Positions 34,332-42,390 of a stretch of 64,000 nucleotides of DNA are shown here, one piece after another. The notes beneath the pieces were generated by a model. That model was not told the DNA's origin. It searched no databases and saw nothing but the letters and a program-made list of their open reading frames with translations. This stretch comes from Actinokineospora enzanensis DSM 44649 (GTDB taxonomy: Bacteria > Actinomycetota > Actinomycetes > Mycobacteriales > Pseudonocardiaceae): positions 186,001 to 250,000 of the forward strand of contig NZ_KB894406.1 in assembly GCF_000374445.1 (NCBI RefSeq), written 5' to 3'. Every line of letters starts with the position of its first letter. Position 1 is the stretch's first letter. A program made the position numbers and the translations under genes.

Positions 34332-35807
34332 TCATCGCCGCGCGTCGGTCGCCGCCGACTCCGCCCGGCTGACCTTCTCCGCCTTGGCCAGCACGAACGC
34401 GGGCAGCAGCGCCAGCACGGTGAGCCCGATGACCCAGTAGTGCGTGCTGCCCATCGCGTCCGCGGCCGCCGCGGCGGTGGGGTGCTCGGGGAGCATGTCC
34501 TGGTAGATCACGGTCAGCAGGGCGATGCCCAGCGAGCCGCCGAGCCGCTGCATCAGGTTCAGCTGCGGGGTGGCGTGCGGGATCTGGTCCTTGCGCACCA
34601 CCGCGTAGGTGGTGGACATCGCGGGCACCACGGTCAGGCCGGTCGCCACGCCGCGGGCCACCAGCACCACGCCCAGCCACCAGTAGCTCTCGGTCGTGCC
34701 GATGACGGCGAGCGGGATCGTGCTCACCAGCGCCAGCACCAGGCCCGAGATCACGACCCGGCCGCCGCCGAAGCGGTCGCACAGACTGCCCGAGATGGGG
34801 GTGGCGATGAGCGCGCCGATCGCCTGCGTGGCCACCATCAGGCCCGCCACCAGCGGCGTCTCGCCGCGGGCGTGCAGGAAGTACAGCGGCAGCAGGGCCA
34901 GCGACCCGTACAGCACCGCGCCGAGGCTGAACGAGGTGATGCACGCGGACGCGAACGCCTTGTTCGCGAACAGTCGCAGGTCGAGCAGCGGCTGGTCGCG
35001 GCGCAGCGAGTGCCAGACGAACGTGCCGAGCAGCAGCACGGCGGCCACGATCAGGCCCGCGCTGATGCCGACGTGCGGGTTGTTCGGCACGGTCACGTCG
35101 GCGATGCCGTACGTCAGCATCGGCATGCCGAGTGCGGTGAGCACCAGGCCGAAGGTGTCGAACCGGCCCGCCTCCCCGCCCGGGGTCCGCTCCAGCGTGA
35201 ACCAGGCGAAGACCAGCGCGATGACGCAGAGCGGCACGTTGATCAGGAACAGCGAGCGCCAGCCGAGGTGGTCGACCAGGATGCCGCCCAGCGTCGGGCC
35301 GAGCAGCGGGGCCAGCACGATCGGCACGCCCATCATGGCCATGATCCGGCCCAGCTGGTCGCGCCGGGCGCGGGCGGCCAGCAGCATCTGGCCCGCCGGG
35401 ACGAGCAGGCCGCCGGTCATGCCGAGCGCGGCGCGCGCGGCGATCAGCAGGCCGATCGAGTTGGCCGCGGCGCCGACCGCGGACAGGACGGTGAACATGG
35501 CCAGCATGGCCAGCCACAGCCGGGCCGCGCCGAAGCGCCGGGCGAGCCAGCCCGCGAGCGGGATGACCGCCGCGTACCCGAGCAGGTACGCGGTCACCGA
35601 CCAGTGTGTGGCTCCCGAGGAGGAGTGCAGGTCGACGCTGATCTTCTCGGTGGCGGCGTTGAAGACGGTGGTCGTCAGGGCCGACATGAAGGCGCCGAAC
35701 GCGACGATGGTCGCGGTCAGCACGATCGCCGCGGGCAGCTTCGCCGGTCCGGCGGGCGGTGTCGGGGCGGGTGGTGGGGCTGTCGTGCTGAGAGGCTTGG
35801 CTGACAT
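34332..35807 (-). CDS. DHA2-family drug efflux transporter (14-TM MFS)
   Basis: The 491-residue protein has about 14 hydrophobic segments and the MFS motifs of the EmrB/QacA group: GWLARRFGAARLWLAMLAMF after helix 2, RAALGMTGGLLVPAGQML in helix 4-5 (motif C region, GPTLGGILVDHLGWR). These proton antiporters export aromatic drugs. It is divergent from a TetR gene, with two TTAA-N5-TTAA sites in the 90-base spacer, a standard arrangement for product export and self-resistance. Its start at 35807 lies just after the first operator. Confidence 0.93.
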   Translation of the reverse strand: MSAKPLSTTAPPPAPTPPAGPAKLPAAIVLTATIVAFGAFMSALTTTVFNAATEKISVDLHSSSGATHWSVTAYLLGYAAVIPLAGWLARRFGAARLWLAMLAMFTVLSAVGAAANSIGLLIAARAALGMTGGLLVPAGQMLLAARARRDQLGRIMAMMGVPIVLAPLLGPTLGGILVDHLGWRSLFLINVPLCVIALVFAWFTLERTPGGEAGRFDTFGLVLTALGMPMLTYGIADVTVPNNPHVGISAGLIVAAVLLLGTFVWHSLRRDQPLLDLRLFANKAFASACITSFSLGAVLYGSLALLPLYFLHARGETPLVAGLMVATQAIGALIATPISGSLCDRFGGGRVVISGLVLALVSTIPLAVIGTTESYWWLGVVLVARGVATGLTVVPAMSTTYAVVRKDQIPHATPQLNLMQRLGGSLGIALLTVIYQDMLPEHPTAAAAADAMGSTHYWVIGLTVLALLPAFVLAKAEKVSRAESAATDARR

Positions 35808-35830
35808 CGAGGGCTCCAGAGAGAGGTTCC

Positions 35831-35843
35831 TTAACGACGTTAA
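35831..35843. promoter_or_regulatory. TetR operator 1 (TTAA-N5-TTAA)
   Basis: TTAACGACGTTAA, an almost perfect palindrome between the divergent efflux and tetR-type genes. The same half-sites with the same spacing recur 23 bases away. Confidence 0.7.
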
Positions 35844-35853
35844 AGACGGTAGC

Positions 35854-35866
35854 TTAACCCCATTAA
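35854..35866. promoter_or_regulatory. TetR operator 2 (TTAA-N5-TTAA)
   Basis: TTAACCCCATTAA, sharing half-sites and spacing with operator 1. Two operators in one divergent promoter would allow the regulator to control both itself and the pump. Confidence 0.7.
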
Positions 35867-35897
35867 ACTGTCAATGATCTCCCCTGGAAGGTGGGCC

Positions 35898-36533
35898 ATG
35901 GCCCTCTCGCGGCAAGTCATCCTCAAGGCCGCGCTGCAGCTGCTGGACGAGGTCGGCCTGGACAAGCTGACCCTCCAGCGCATCGCGGACGTGCTCGGCG
36001 TGCAGACGCCTGCCCTGTACTGGCACTTCAAGAACAAGCGCGAGCTGTTCGCGCACATGGCCGACGAGCTGGTCCGCTCCCAGTTCGAGGACTTCGGCGA
36101 GGCCCAGGCCGACCTCCCCTGGGACCGCTGCATGGTCGAGCTGGCCCGCCGCGTCTACCGCACCCTGCTCTCCCACCGCGACGGCGCCCGCCTGTTCGCC
36201 GGGAACCACCTGCAGTACGGCTTCGCCCAACGCAGCCTGGAGAACGTCCTGACCGCCCTGCGCGCCGCGGGCTTCACCACCTTCGAGGCGCTCACCGCGT
36301 GCAGCACGCTGGTCAACTACACGACGGGCACGGTCATCGAACAGCAGAGCCTCGCCCTGATGAGCGGCCCGGACCCGCAGACCCCCGCCCAACCGGACGC
36401 GCCGAGCGAGCTGAGCAAGGCCGAGGCGTCGGCGCTGTTCGACCAGGAGGCCATGTTCGAGCGCGGCCTGGAGATCGTGGTGGCGGGCATGGCCGCCAAG
36501 TTCGTCCGCACCACGGCCGAGCGCACCGGCTGA
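35898..36533 (+). CDS. TetR-family regulator with tetracycline-repressor-like C-terminal domain
   Basis: The ATG at 35898 follows GGAAGGTGG; 211 residues. The helix-turn-helix spans residues 5-50 (RQVILKAALQLLDEVGLDKL, ADVLGVQTPALYWHFKNKRE). The C-terminal part with MVELARRVYRTLLSHRDGARLFAG, then LTACSTLVNYTTGTVIEQQ, matches the TetR_C tetracycline-type ligand domain. It probably represses the divergent DHA2 pump until the pathway product binds. This agrees with, but does not prove, a tetracycline-like product. Confidence 0.92.
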   Translation: MALSRQVILKAALQLLDEVGLDKLTLQRIADVLGVQTPALYWHFKNKRELFAHMADELVRSQFEDFGEAQADLPWDRCMVELARRVYRTLLSHRDGARLFAGNHLQYGFAQRSLENVLTALRAAGFTTFEALTACSTLVNYTTGTVIEQQSLALMSGPDPQTPAQPDAPSELSKAEASALFDQEAMFERGLEIVVAGMAAKFVRTTAERTG

Positions 36534-36548
36534 CCTGCCGGGAGAACG

Positions 36549-36588
36549 ACGAAGCGGACCATTCCGCAGGTGGGATGGTCCGCTTCGT
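36549..36588 (+). terminator. Terminator of the tetR-type gene
   Basis: Perfect 14-bp arms, ACGAAGCGGACCAT and complement, around a 12-base loop and followed by TCTG, beginning 15 bases after the stop codon. Confidence 0.75.
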
Positions 36589-36706
36589 TCTGCGCGTCAG
36601 CCCGTCGGTGGGATCGGTGAAGCCGCTGGTGTGGTTCGGCGGCATCCGGACCGCCACGGCCTCGGCGCGCGTTGATGGACTCCACGGAGGACGGACCACG
36701 CTGGTG

Positions 36707-37987
36707 TCAGCAGCCTGTCCCCTCACTCACGCGACCGTACAACTCGGCGGCATCTCGGGGTGAGTCCACTGTGCGCAGGCTGCTGGGCAGGAGCAACGTG
36801 GCTGCACTCCACGCCAGGCCGCCGAACACCAGCACGAGGGCCAGACCGAGACGGTTTCCCAGGTAGCTCACGGCGAGCTGTGCGAGAACTCCACCCAGGA
36901 GCGCGGCGAGGGGAATGGTGGCCCACGAGATCGTCCGCGCGGTGGCGCTGACCCTGCCCAGCAACGAGGCGTCGGTGAGATATTGGCGGAGGCTCACGGA
37001 GTTGACGTTCCAGATCGGGAGGAAGAAGCCGGACACCACGGAGATGACGACCATGACCGGGAATGGTGCCCAGACCAGTGCCAACGGCGCGGCGAGCCAT
37101 GGCAACCCCTTGACCGCACTGGACACCAACATGGCCCGGCCAAGCCCGAACCGACCCACGATCCGGTTGCACGACGCGGCTCCCACGAGCGTGGCTATCG
37201 CGCCCGTGGCGAGGATGGTGCTGGCGGTGGTGGGGGTGAAACCGAGACCGCGATAGGCGTAGAGCAGGAACAGCTCCATCGCCAACCCCCGACCGAGGTT
37301 GGCTGCGGCCGTCGCGAGGACGAGGCGGAACAACAGCCGGTGCCGGATCACGATCCGGATCCCCCGCCGCGCCTCCGCGAACAGACTGCGCCTCGGACGG
37401 TCGGGCAGCCGCTCGGGTTCGCGAATCGTGACCAGGGCGAGCACGGAAGCCAGATACGAGGCGGCATCCACAAGAATCGCGTTGGCGGCCCCGGCGACCT
37501 GAACGAGGAAACCGGCGACCGGCGGCCCGGCCACCTGTGCCGTCGACGCACTGATCTCCATCCGCGCATTGCTTCTGGCGATCTGCTCCGGCTCGACGAG
37601 CGACGGAAGGTAGGCCTGGTAACCGACATCGAAGAAGATCGCCGCACCACCGGTGATCGCGGCCACGACGATCATCTGTACGAACCCGAGTCCACCCAGG
37701 ACAGCGGCCACCGGCAACGACGCCATCGCCAGGAACCGCACCAGATCGGCGGCGATCAGCACCTTTCTCCGCTGGGCACGGTCAATCCAGACGCCTGCGA
37801 CCAGGCCGAGCAGGGGATAGCCGACGGTGCCGACCGTGGTCAACAGGCCAAGCTGGAACGGACTCACCTGCAACACGAGCAGAGCAACCGTCGGCACGGC
37901 AACAAAACTGACCTGGTCACCGACAGCACTGACCGTCTGGCCGAACCAAAGACGCCGAAACCCGCGCCCCCCGGACCGTGTCCCCAT
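36707..37987 (-). CDS. MFS exporter (macrolide-efflux/DHA3-like)
   Basis: The 426-residue protein has 12 predicted membrane segments with the start GFRRLWFGQTVSAVGDQVS typical of the MFS_3/DHA3 branch, then GVWIDRAQRRKVLIAADLVR (motif A) and GYQAYLPSLVEPEQIARSNA, a segment well conserved in this family. It would export a drug-like compound. It is transcribed alone, converging on the TetR gene. A CTAGA-N3-TCTAG element lies just upstream of the ATG. Confidence 0.9.
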   Translation of the reverse strand: MGTRSGGRGFRRLWFGQTVSAVGDQVSFVAVPTVALLVLQVSPFQLGLLTTVGTVGYPLLGLVAGVWIDRAQRRKVLIAADLVRFLAMASLPVAAVLGGLGFVQMIVVAAITGGAAIFFDVGYQAYLPSLVEPEQIARSNARMEISASTAQVAGPPVAGFLVQVAGAANAILVDAASYLASVLALVTIREPERLPDRPRRSLFAEARRGIRIVIRHRLLFRLVLATAAANLGRGLAMELFLLYAYRGLGFTPTTASTILATGAIATLVGAASCNRIVGRFGLGRAMLVSSAVKGLPWLAAPLALVWAPFPVMVVISVVSGFFLPIWNVNSVSLRQYLTDASLLGRVSATARTISWATIPLAALLGGVLAQLAVSYLGNRLGLALVLVFGGLAWSAATLLLPSSLRTVDSPRDAAELYGRVSEGTGC

Positions 37988-37997
37988 GCCCACTACG

Positions 37998-38010
37998 CTA
38001 GAAGCTCTAG
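37998..38010. promoter_or_regulatory. CTAGA-N3-TCTAG palindrome upstream of the MFS gene
   Basis: A perfect 5-3-5 inverted repeat about ten bases upstream of the ATG, where it would overlap the transcription or translation start. A candidate operator; no regulator gene lies next to it. Confidence 0.4.
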
Positions 38011-38067
38011 TTAAGCCGAGGTCAACCGCCTGCGGACCGGTCCGACACACGACCGGCCCGACGAAGC

Positions 38068-38568
38068 TCAGCCGCCAACACTCAACCGACGGGCAAACCC
38101 TCGCATTCGCCCCCGATCCTCCCCGAACACACTCTCCCACTCCTCATCCAACGAAAACCACCCCACAGGCTGCCCCTCCTCCCCCCGAACCTCCACCTCG
38201 GCAGAAACAACCGCCCCATAAACCAAACACAACGTAGCCGACAAATCCGCCCGATAAGACCGAACCGCAACCGCGGCAGGCACATCCGACAACTCGGCCG
38301 AAACCCCGGCCTCCTCGGCCAACTCGCGCACCGCGGCTGCCCGAGGCGTCTCCCCGATCTCCACCGTCCCCCCGGGCGCGACCCACCCCCGCCGGTGGTG
38401 CCGCACCAACAACACCCGCCGATAAGACGGATCCACCACCCAGACCTCGGCAGCGATCGGCTCCGTCAACACCGGCCGGGCCCTCAACCACGCCCGAGCG
38501 TCATCGAACTCCACCACGGCCAGCCCCGCATCGGCCACCGCCGCGTTCATGGTCACCTGGTCGATCAT
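38068..38568 (-). CDS. Nudix hydrolase
   Basis: The 166-residue protein has an intact Nudix box, from GGTVEIGETPRAAAVRELAE to EAGV, following VLLVRHHRRGWVAPG. It would hydrolyse a nucleoside diphosphate linked to another moiety, with Mg2+. The C-terminal region PVGWFSLDEEWESVFGEDR is the usual substrate-facing helix. It stands alone between the MFS gene and the truncated LysE gene and shows no clear link to either pathway. Confidence 0.9.
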   Translation of the reverse strand: MIDQVTMNAAVADAGLAVVEFDDARAWLRARPVLTEPIAAEVWVVDPSYRRVLLVRHHRRGWVAPGGTVEIGETPRAAAVRELAEEAGVSAELSDVPAAVAVRSYRADLSATLCLVYGAVVSAEVEVRGEEGQPVGWFSLDEEWESVFGEDRGRMRGFARRLSVGG

Positions 38569-38627
38569 TCGGCCATGGTAGACACCGATCAGGAGCGACG
38601 GGCGCGATCGCGTGGGACGCTCTGTCG

Positions 38628-38774
38628 GTGCCCATTGATCCGCACCTGTTCGCAGCGTTCGTCCTGACCGCGGTGGTGGCCATGCTCGTCCCCGGCCCGG
38701 ACATGCTCTTCGTCCTCGGCTGCGGGATCCGCGGCGGCGCCCGCGCCGGTCTGCTTGCCACCGCGGGCCGGTCG
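38628..38774 (+). pseudogene. Truncated LysE-family exporter gene
   Basis: A start codon is followed by MPIDPHLFAAFVLTAVVAML, then VPGPDMLFVLGCGIRGGARAGLLATAG, the first membrane helix and loop of LysE/RhtB amino-acid exporters. The similarity stops after about 48 residues and the sequence runs directly into tandem 16-bp repeats. The remaining 150 or so residues of a normal LysE protein are missing, so this is a broken gene. Confidence 0.75.
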
Positions 38775-38777
38775 CAC

Positions 38778-38825
38778 AGTGGTCGGTCGACAAAGTGGTC
38801 GGTCGACGCAGTGGTCAGTCGACCG
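38778..38825. repeat. Three tandem 16-bp repeats
   Basis: Copies of AGTGGTCGGTCGACAA: 16-base units with changes only at the last bases and one internal A. The array begins where the LysE fragment ends and the third copy overlaps the stop codon of the DUF1330 gene. Confidence 0.9.
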
Positions 38826-39132
38826 GGTGGGCGAGCCCGCCGTCGATGAACAGGATGCGCCGGATCGGCGGCTCGCTCCGGGCGGCCAGCGCGGCGCGGT
38901 AGTCCGGGGAGTCGTACCAGGCGCGGGCGTCGGCGAGGCTGGGGAACTCGATGATGACGATGCGGTGGTCGTCCGGCCACTGCCCCTCGACGGCCACCGG
39001 GGTCTGGCCGCGGGCCAGGTAGCGGCCGCCGTGCGCGGCGATGGCGGCCGCCGAGGCGGCGCGGTACCGGCGGATCTCGTCGTCGTCCTGGTACGGGGAT
39101 TCGGCGATCACGTAGGCGGGCACAACCCCCAT
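38815..39132 (-). CDS. DUF1330 family protein
   Basis: A 105-residue ferredoxin-like protein: PAYVIAESPYQDDDEIRRYR, then GGRYLARGQTPVAVEGQW and IVIIEFPSLADARAWYDSPDY, all typical of DUF1330, a small dimeric fold of unclear enzymatic function. Start ATG at 39132. It is divergent from the AlaX-like gene, with a 60-base spacer. Confidence 0.88.
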   Translation of the reverse strand: MGVVPAYVIAESPYQDDDEIRRYRAASAAAIAAHGGRYLARGQTPVAVEGQWPDDHRIVIIEFPSLADARAWYDSPDYRAALAARSEPPIRRILFIDGGLAHPVD

Positions 39133-39192
39133 TGTGGCACGACTGTGGCACGGCTCGCGGGCGGCCGGGAGCGGGGCGTAGGGTGTACCCAC

Positions 39193-40092
39193 GTGAACGT
39201 TGTGGACTCCGGCGAACTGGCCGTCACCACCGTGACCTACCCCGCGGGTTCGCTGCGGGAGAAGGCGTCCGTGCTGACCACCGTGCGCGAACCGGACCGG
39301 CTGTTGGTCTTCACCGACCGCACCCCGTTCCACCCGCTCGACCCGTTGTGGCCCGACCAGCCCGCCGACCACGGTGAACTCCGCGTCGGCGACCACGCCT
39401 TCCCGGTCCGCGACACCCTCACCGCCGCCCGCCGCGACGACGGTCCACTGGTGGTGGATGACGACATCGCCGCCCGCCGCGACGAACCCGGCGTGCTCTT
39501 CGCCGTCGCCCACGTCCTCGACCCCGAGGCCGCACCGCACCTGACCCCCGGCACGAGCGTGGACCTCGTGGTCGACGCGGAGCGACGGAACCGGCTCAGT
39601 GCCGCGCACACCGCGTGCCATCTCCTGGCGTACGCGCTCAACCAGGTCACCCATGGCTTGTGGCGCAAGGAAGTCCCCACCGACTCACGCGGCCACTACG
39701 ACCTGGACGCCGCCACCTGCGTGCTCACCCGTCACGACGTGGACGGCAGTCTCGACCACTACCGGCTCGGCAAGTCCCTGCGCAAGAAGGGATTCGACAC
39801 CGCCGCGTTCCTGGACCGTCTGCCGGATGTGATCGGCGAGGTCAACGCGGTGCTCGCGGGCTGGATCGCGGCCGACGTGGCGGTGCGCGTCGAGGTCACC
39901 GGCCCCGCCCTCACCGACCGCAGGCAGTGGGTCTGCGAGACCCCCGGCGGCGTCGCCACCATGCCCTGCGGCGGCACCCACGTGCACCACCTGGCCGAGA
40001 TCGACTCGATGACCGCCACGGCCACCCACGACGCGGACTCCGGCATCCTGGAGATCCGCAACCGCGTCGTGGTGGCCGCGACGGTCTACTAG
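39193..40092 (+). CDS. AlaX-type alanyl-tRNA editing protein
   Basis: GTG start; 299 residues. It has the two zinc-binding motifs of the AlaRS editing domain: HTACHLL (His139, His143) and CGGTHVHHL (Cys259, His263), with the second in the usual TPGGVATMPCGGTH context. AlaX proteins hydrolyse mischarged Ser-, Gly- or analogue-tRNA(Ala) in trans. The N-terminal 125 residues with VTTVTYPAGSLREK and DRTPFHPLDP match the AlaX N-domain. The stop overlaps the stop of the convergent ATP-grasp gene by two bases. Its placement beside a putative amino-acid-derived metabolite operon suggests protection from a product analogue (inference). Confidence 0.88.
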   Translation: MNVVDSGELAVTTVTYPAGSLREKASVLTTVREPDRLLVFTDRTPFHPLDPLWPDQPADHGELRVGDHAFPVRDTLTAARRDDGPLVVDDDIAARRDEPGVLFAVAHVLDPEAAPHLTPGTSVDLVVDAERRNRLSAAHTACHLLAYALNQVTHGLWRKEVPTDSRGHYDLDAATCVLTRHDVDGSLDHYRLGKSLRKKGFDTAAFLDRLPDVIGEVNAVLAGWIAADVAVRVEVTGPALTDRRQWVCETPGGVATMPCGGTHVHHLAEIDSMTATATHDADSGILEIRNRVVVAATVY

Positions 40093-41309
40093 CGGTACAG
40101 CCCGGTGAGTTCCATGTCCCGCAGCGTCTGGTAGTCCCGTTCCAGCTCCGCCTGGTCGTCCGTGCACAGGTACACCGTGCCCGGACACGTGGCCATGTCG
40201 ATCGTCTTCGTCAGCGGCGCGCCCTCCGCGTGGTTCGCCACCAGACCGGCGAACGACGGCAGTTCGCGCACCCGGTCCCACCCGTCCGCGTCCGGCATCC
40301 GCCCAGTGGCAGGGGAGATGAGGTTGACACACCGCAGCAGGTTCTTGAGCTGGTACGGCGCGTCCGTCTCGGCGACGAAGCTCTCCGGGTCGGCGAGGGC
40401 GAACGCCAGGGTGTTCACCTGGTCGGTGCCGACGCAGCGGCTGAGCAGCTCCGGCACCTGGCCGCCGCCAAGGCGCGCGCCGGTCTCGATCAGGAACGGA
40501 CCGTCGTCGGTCAGCATGATCTCCGTGTGCGCGGCGCCGTGCGAGATTCCCAGTGCGTCCAGCACATCGCGCGCGTACCCGACCACCTCGGCCACGCCGA
40601 ACGCGTCCAATGGCAGCAGGTCCTCGTAGTCGTACACGGCCTGACCGTCGACCTGGCGCTTGTGGTAGCGCCACACCTCGATCAGCCGGTGTGTGCCCGC
40701 CCAGCTCACCGTGTTCAGGTAGTACTCGGAGCCGCGCAGGAACTGTTGCGCCAGCACGGTGTCGTTGCGGCGGCCGTAACGGTCCACCGACGCCATGATC
40801 CGGTCGTGCGCGGCCACGACCTCCTCGGCCGTGGTGCACGTGATCACGTTGTCCGTGCCCGCGCTCAGCACCGGCTTCAGCACCACCGGCCGGATCCCGT
40901 TGTCCCGCACCCACGCCACGGTGTCCGCCGACGACGCGGAGCGGAAGTCGCGCGCCGCGGCCAGACCGGCGGCGCGGATCGTCTCCTGCATGGCCGCCTT
41001 GTCGCGGCGGGCGACGGAGTGGTCGATCGCGTTGCCCGGCAGGCCGAGCGCGGCCGCGAGCCGGTCGGCCAGCAGCACACCGGACTCGGCGGCGGCGACC
41101 ACCGTGGTCACGCCGAGTTCGCGCATCGCCGCCGCCGTCGCCGCGATGTCGCCGGTGTGCGCCAGCTCGACCGCGAAGTCCGCCGGGCGGTACGCCAGCC
41201 GCGTGTCCGGGAACTCCGACCGGACGTGGATGAACGGCACCCCGCGCAGCCGCAGTGCGGCGGGCAGCAGCCTGCCCGCCCCGTACGCGTCCACTATGGC
41301 GCAGGTCAC
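40089..41309 (-). CDS. ATP-grasp ligase
   Basis: The GTG at 41309 overlaps the upstream stop (GTGA); 406 residues. ATP-grasp elements are VVLKPVLSAGTDNV (the binding loop Lys), VLAQQFLRGSEYYLNTVSW and the metal-binding LIETGARLGGG. The N-terminal Rossmann-like part is AIVDAYGAGRLLPAALRL. Related carboxylate-amine ligases join amino acids or keto acids to amines via an acyl phosphate. It is the last gene of the six-gene minus-strand set, next to its EamA exporter. Substrates unknown. Confidence 0.9.
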   Translation of the reverse strand: MTCAIVDAYGAGRLLPAALRLRGVPFIHVRSEFPDTRLAYRPADFAVELAHTGDIAATAAAMRELGVTTVVAAAESGVLLADRLAAALGLPGNAIDHSVARRDKAAMQETIRAAGLAAARDFRSASSADTVAWVRDNGIRPVVLKPVLSAGTDNVITCTTAEEVVAAHDRIMASVDRYGRRNDTVLAQQFLRGSEYYLNTVSWAGTHRLIEVWRYHKRQVDGQAVYDYEDLLPLDAFGVAEVVGYARDVLDALGISHGAAHTEIMLTDDGPFLIETGARLGGGQVPELLSRCVGTDQVNTLAFALADPESFVAETDAPYQLKNLLRCVNLISPATGRMPDADGWDRVRELPSFAGLVANHAEGAPLTKTIDMATCPGTVYLCTDDQAELERDYQTLRDMELTGLYR

Positions 41310-42247
41310 TGTGAAACCTCCGACTTCTCCGACCCGGACCCGGCCGGTCGCCGGTCCGCTCGATCCCGGACCAGCGCTCCCACCGCCACCAGCACGACCA
41401 CGCCGATGATGCCGACGAGGGTGAAGGCGGAGAAGCGCAGCCTGCCGTCGGCCAGCTGCATGGTGAACGCCATCAGCGGCGACAGCGCGATCACCAGCGA
41501 GGTGGTGATCGGTTCGGTGTGCTTGATCCCGATCTGCAGCACGTAGATCGGCGTCGCGACACCGATCACCGCCACCACCACACCGGGCAGCAGTGCGGCA
41601 CCGAGATCGGGGTGGCGCTCCAGCCCGAACAGCACCCAGGCGAGCGCGCTCATCAGGAAGAACCTGGTGGCCAGCACGGTTCCCGGGGCGCACCCGGCGT
41701 CGCTGAGCCGCTTCATGTAGATGATGTTCACCGAGGACCCGACCGCGCAGGCCACCGTCAGCACGAGCCCGATGACCGCGTCCGACACGGTGATCCCGGC
41801 CAGCCCGCTGCGCCCGCTGAACGACACCCACACCAGGCCCGCGAGCAGGCCGCAGATGCCGATCGACACCGCGACCTCGACGCCGAGCACCCTGCTGTCC
41901 TTGCGCAGCAGCGGACCGGCCAGCACCGCGATCACCGGGCCGAGCGCGAGGCCGAGCACGTTGACGATCGCCGGTTCCAGGTAGGCCAGCGCGTACAGGG
42001 TGGCCAGCCAGGTCACCGCGGTGGTGATGTTGATCGCCACCAGGTCCCTGCGGTGCGCGTGCAGCTCGCCGGGCCCGGCGGAGCGGACCCGGCGACCCTG
42101 CACGGCCAGGAAGAACAGCATGGTCAGCGTGAACGACACGGCCGCGATCCCGGCCGGGCTCACCGACTCGAACTGGTTGCCCGCGTAGACGTCCATCGCC
42201 GCGGTGAGCACGGCGTAGCCGAGCAGCGGCACCAGCCCGCGCCGCAT
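41306..42247 (-). CDS. EamA/DMT-family exporter
   Basis: The 313-residue protein has ten predicted membrane segments in two EamA repeats: LVPLLGYAVLTAAMDVYAGN at the start, ALAYLEPAIVNVLGLALGPV in the first repeat and HTEPITTSLVIALSPLMAF in the second. DMT transporters export amino acids and small metallophores. It lies between the LYS9-like gene and the ATP-grasp gene and is translationally coupled to the latter, so it probably exports the operon's product. A longer start at an upstream GTG is possible. Confidence 0.88.
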   Translation of the reverse strand: MRRGLVPLLGYAVLTAAMDVYAGNQFESVSPAGIAAVSFTLTMLFFLAVQGRRVRSAGPGELHAHRRDLVAINITTAVTWLATLYALAYLEPAIVNVLGLALGPVIAVLAGPLLRKDSRVLGVEVAVSIGICGLLAGLVWVSFSGRSGLAGITVSDAVIGLVLTVACAVGSSVNIIYMKRLSDAGCAPGTVLATRFFLMSALAWVLFGLERHPDLGAALLPGVVVAVIGVATPIYVLQIGIKHTEPITTSLVIALSPLMAFTMQLADGRLRFSAFTLVGIIGVVVLVAVGALVRDRADRRPAGSGSEKSEVSQ

Positions 42248-42390
42248 CGAACCCGCGCGGGTACCCCCACCTTGCACGATGCGTCCCCCATGAGGTCTGT
42301 TCGGCACGGCGTCGCTATCCGTTCCCCCGAACGGTTTCCGCGCGCCGACTGTCGTGAACGACCGCCAGGGTACGCACTCGTGCGCGGCGG

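Noticed and set aside
34332-36533. Claim that the product is a tetracycline
   Set aside because: The TetR/DHA2 pair and amidotransferase fit, but I see no tetracycline-type aminotransferase and no OxyN-type metal-dependent cyclase, and SchA/CurD and DUF1772 proteins suggest other aromatic classes.
38755-39192. N-terminal extension of the AlaX-like protein
   Set aside because: The open frame upstream is the antisense shadow of the DUF1330 gene; the AlaX domain is complete from 39193.
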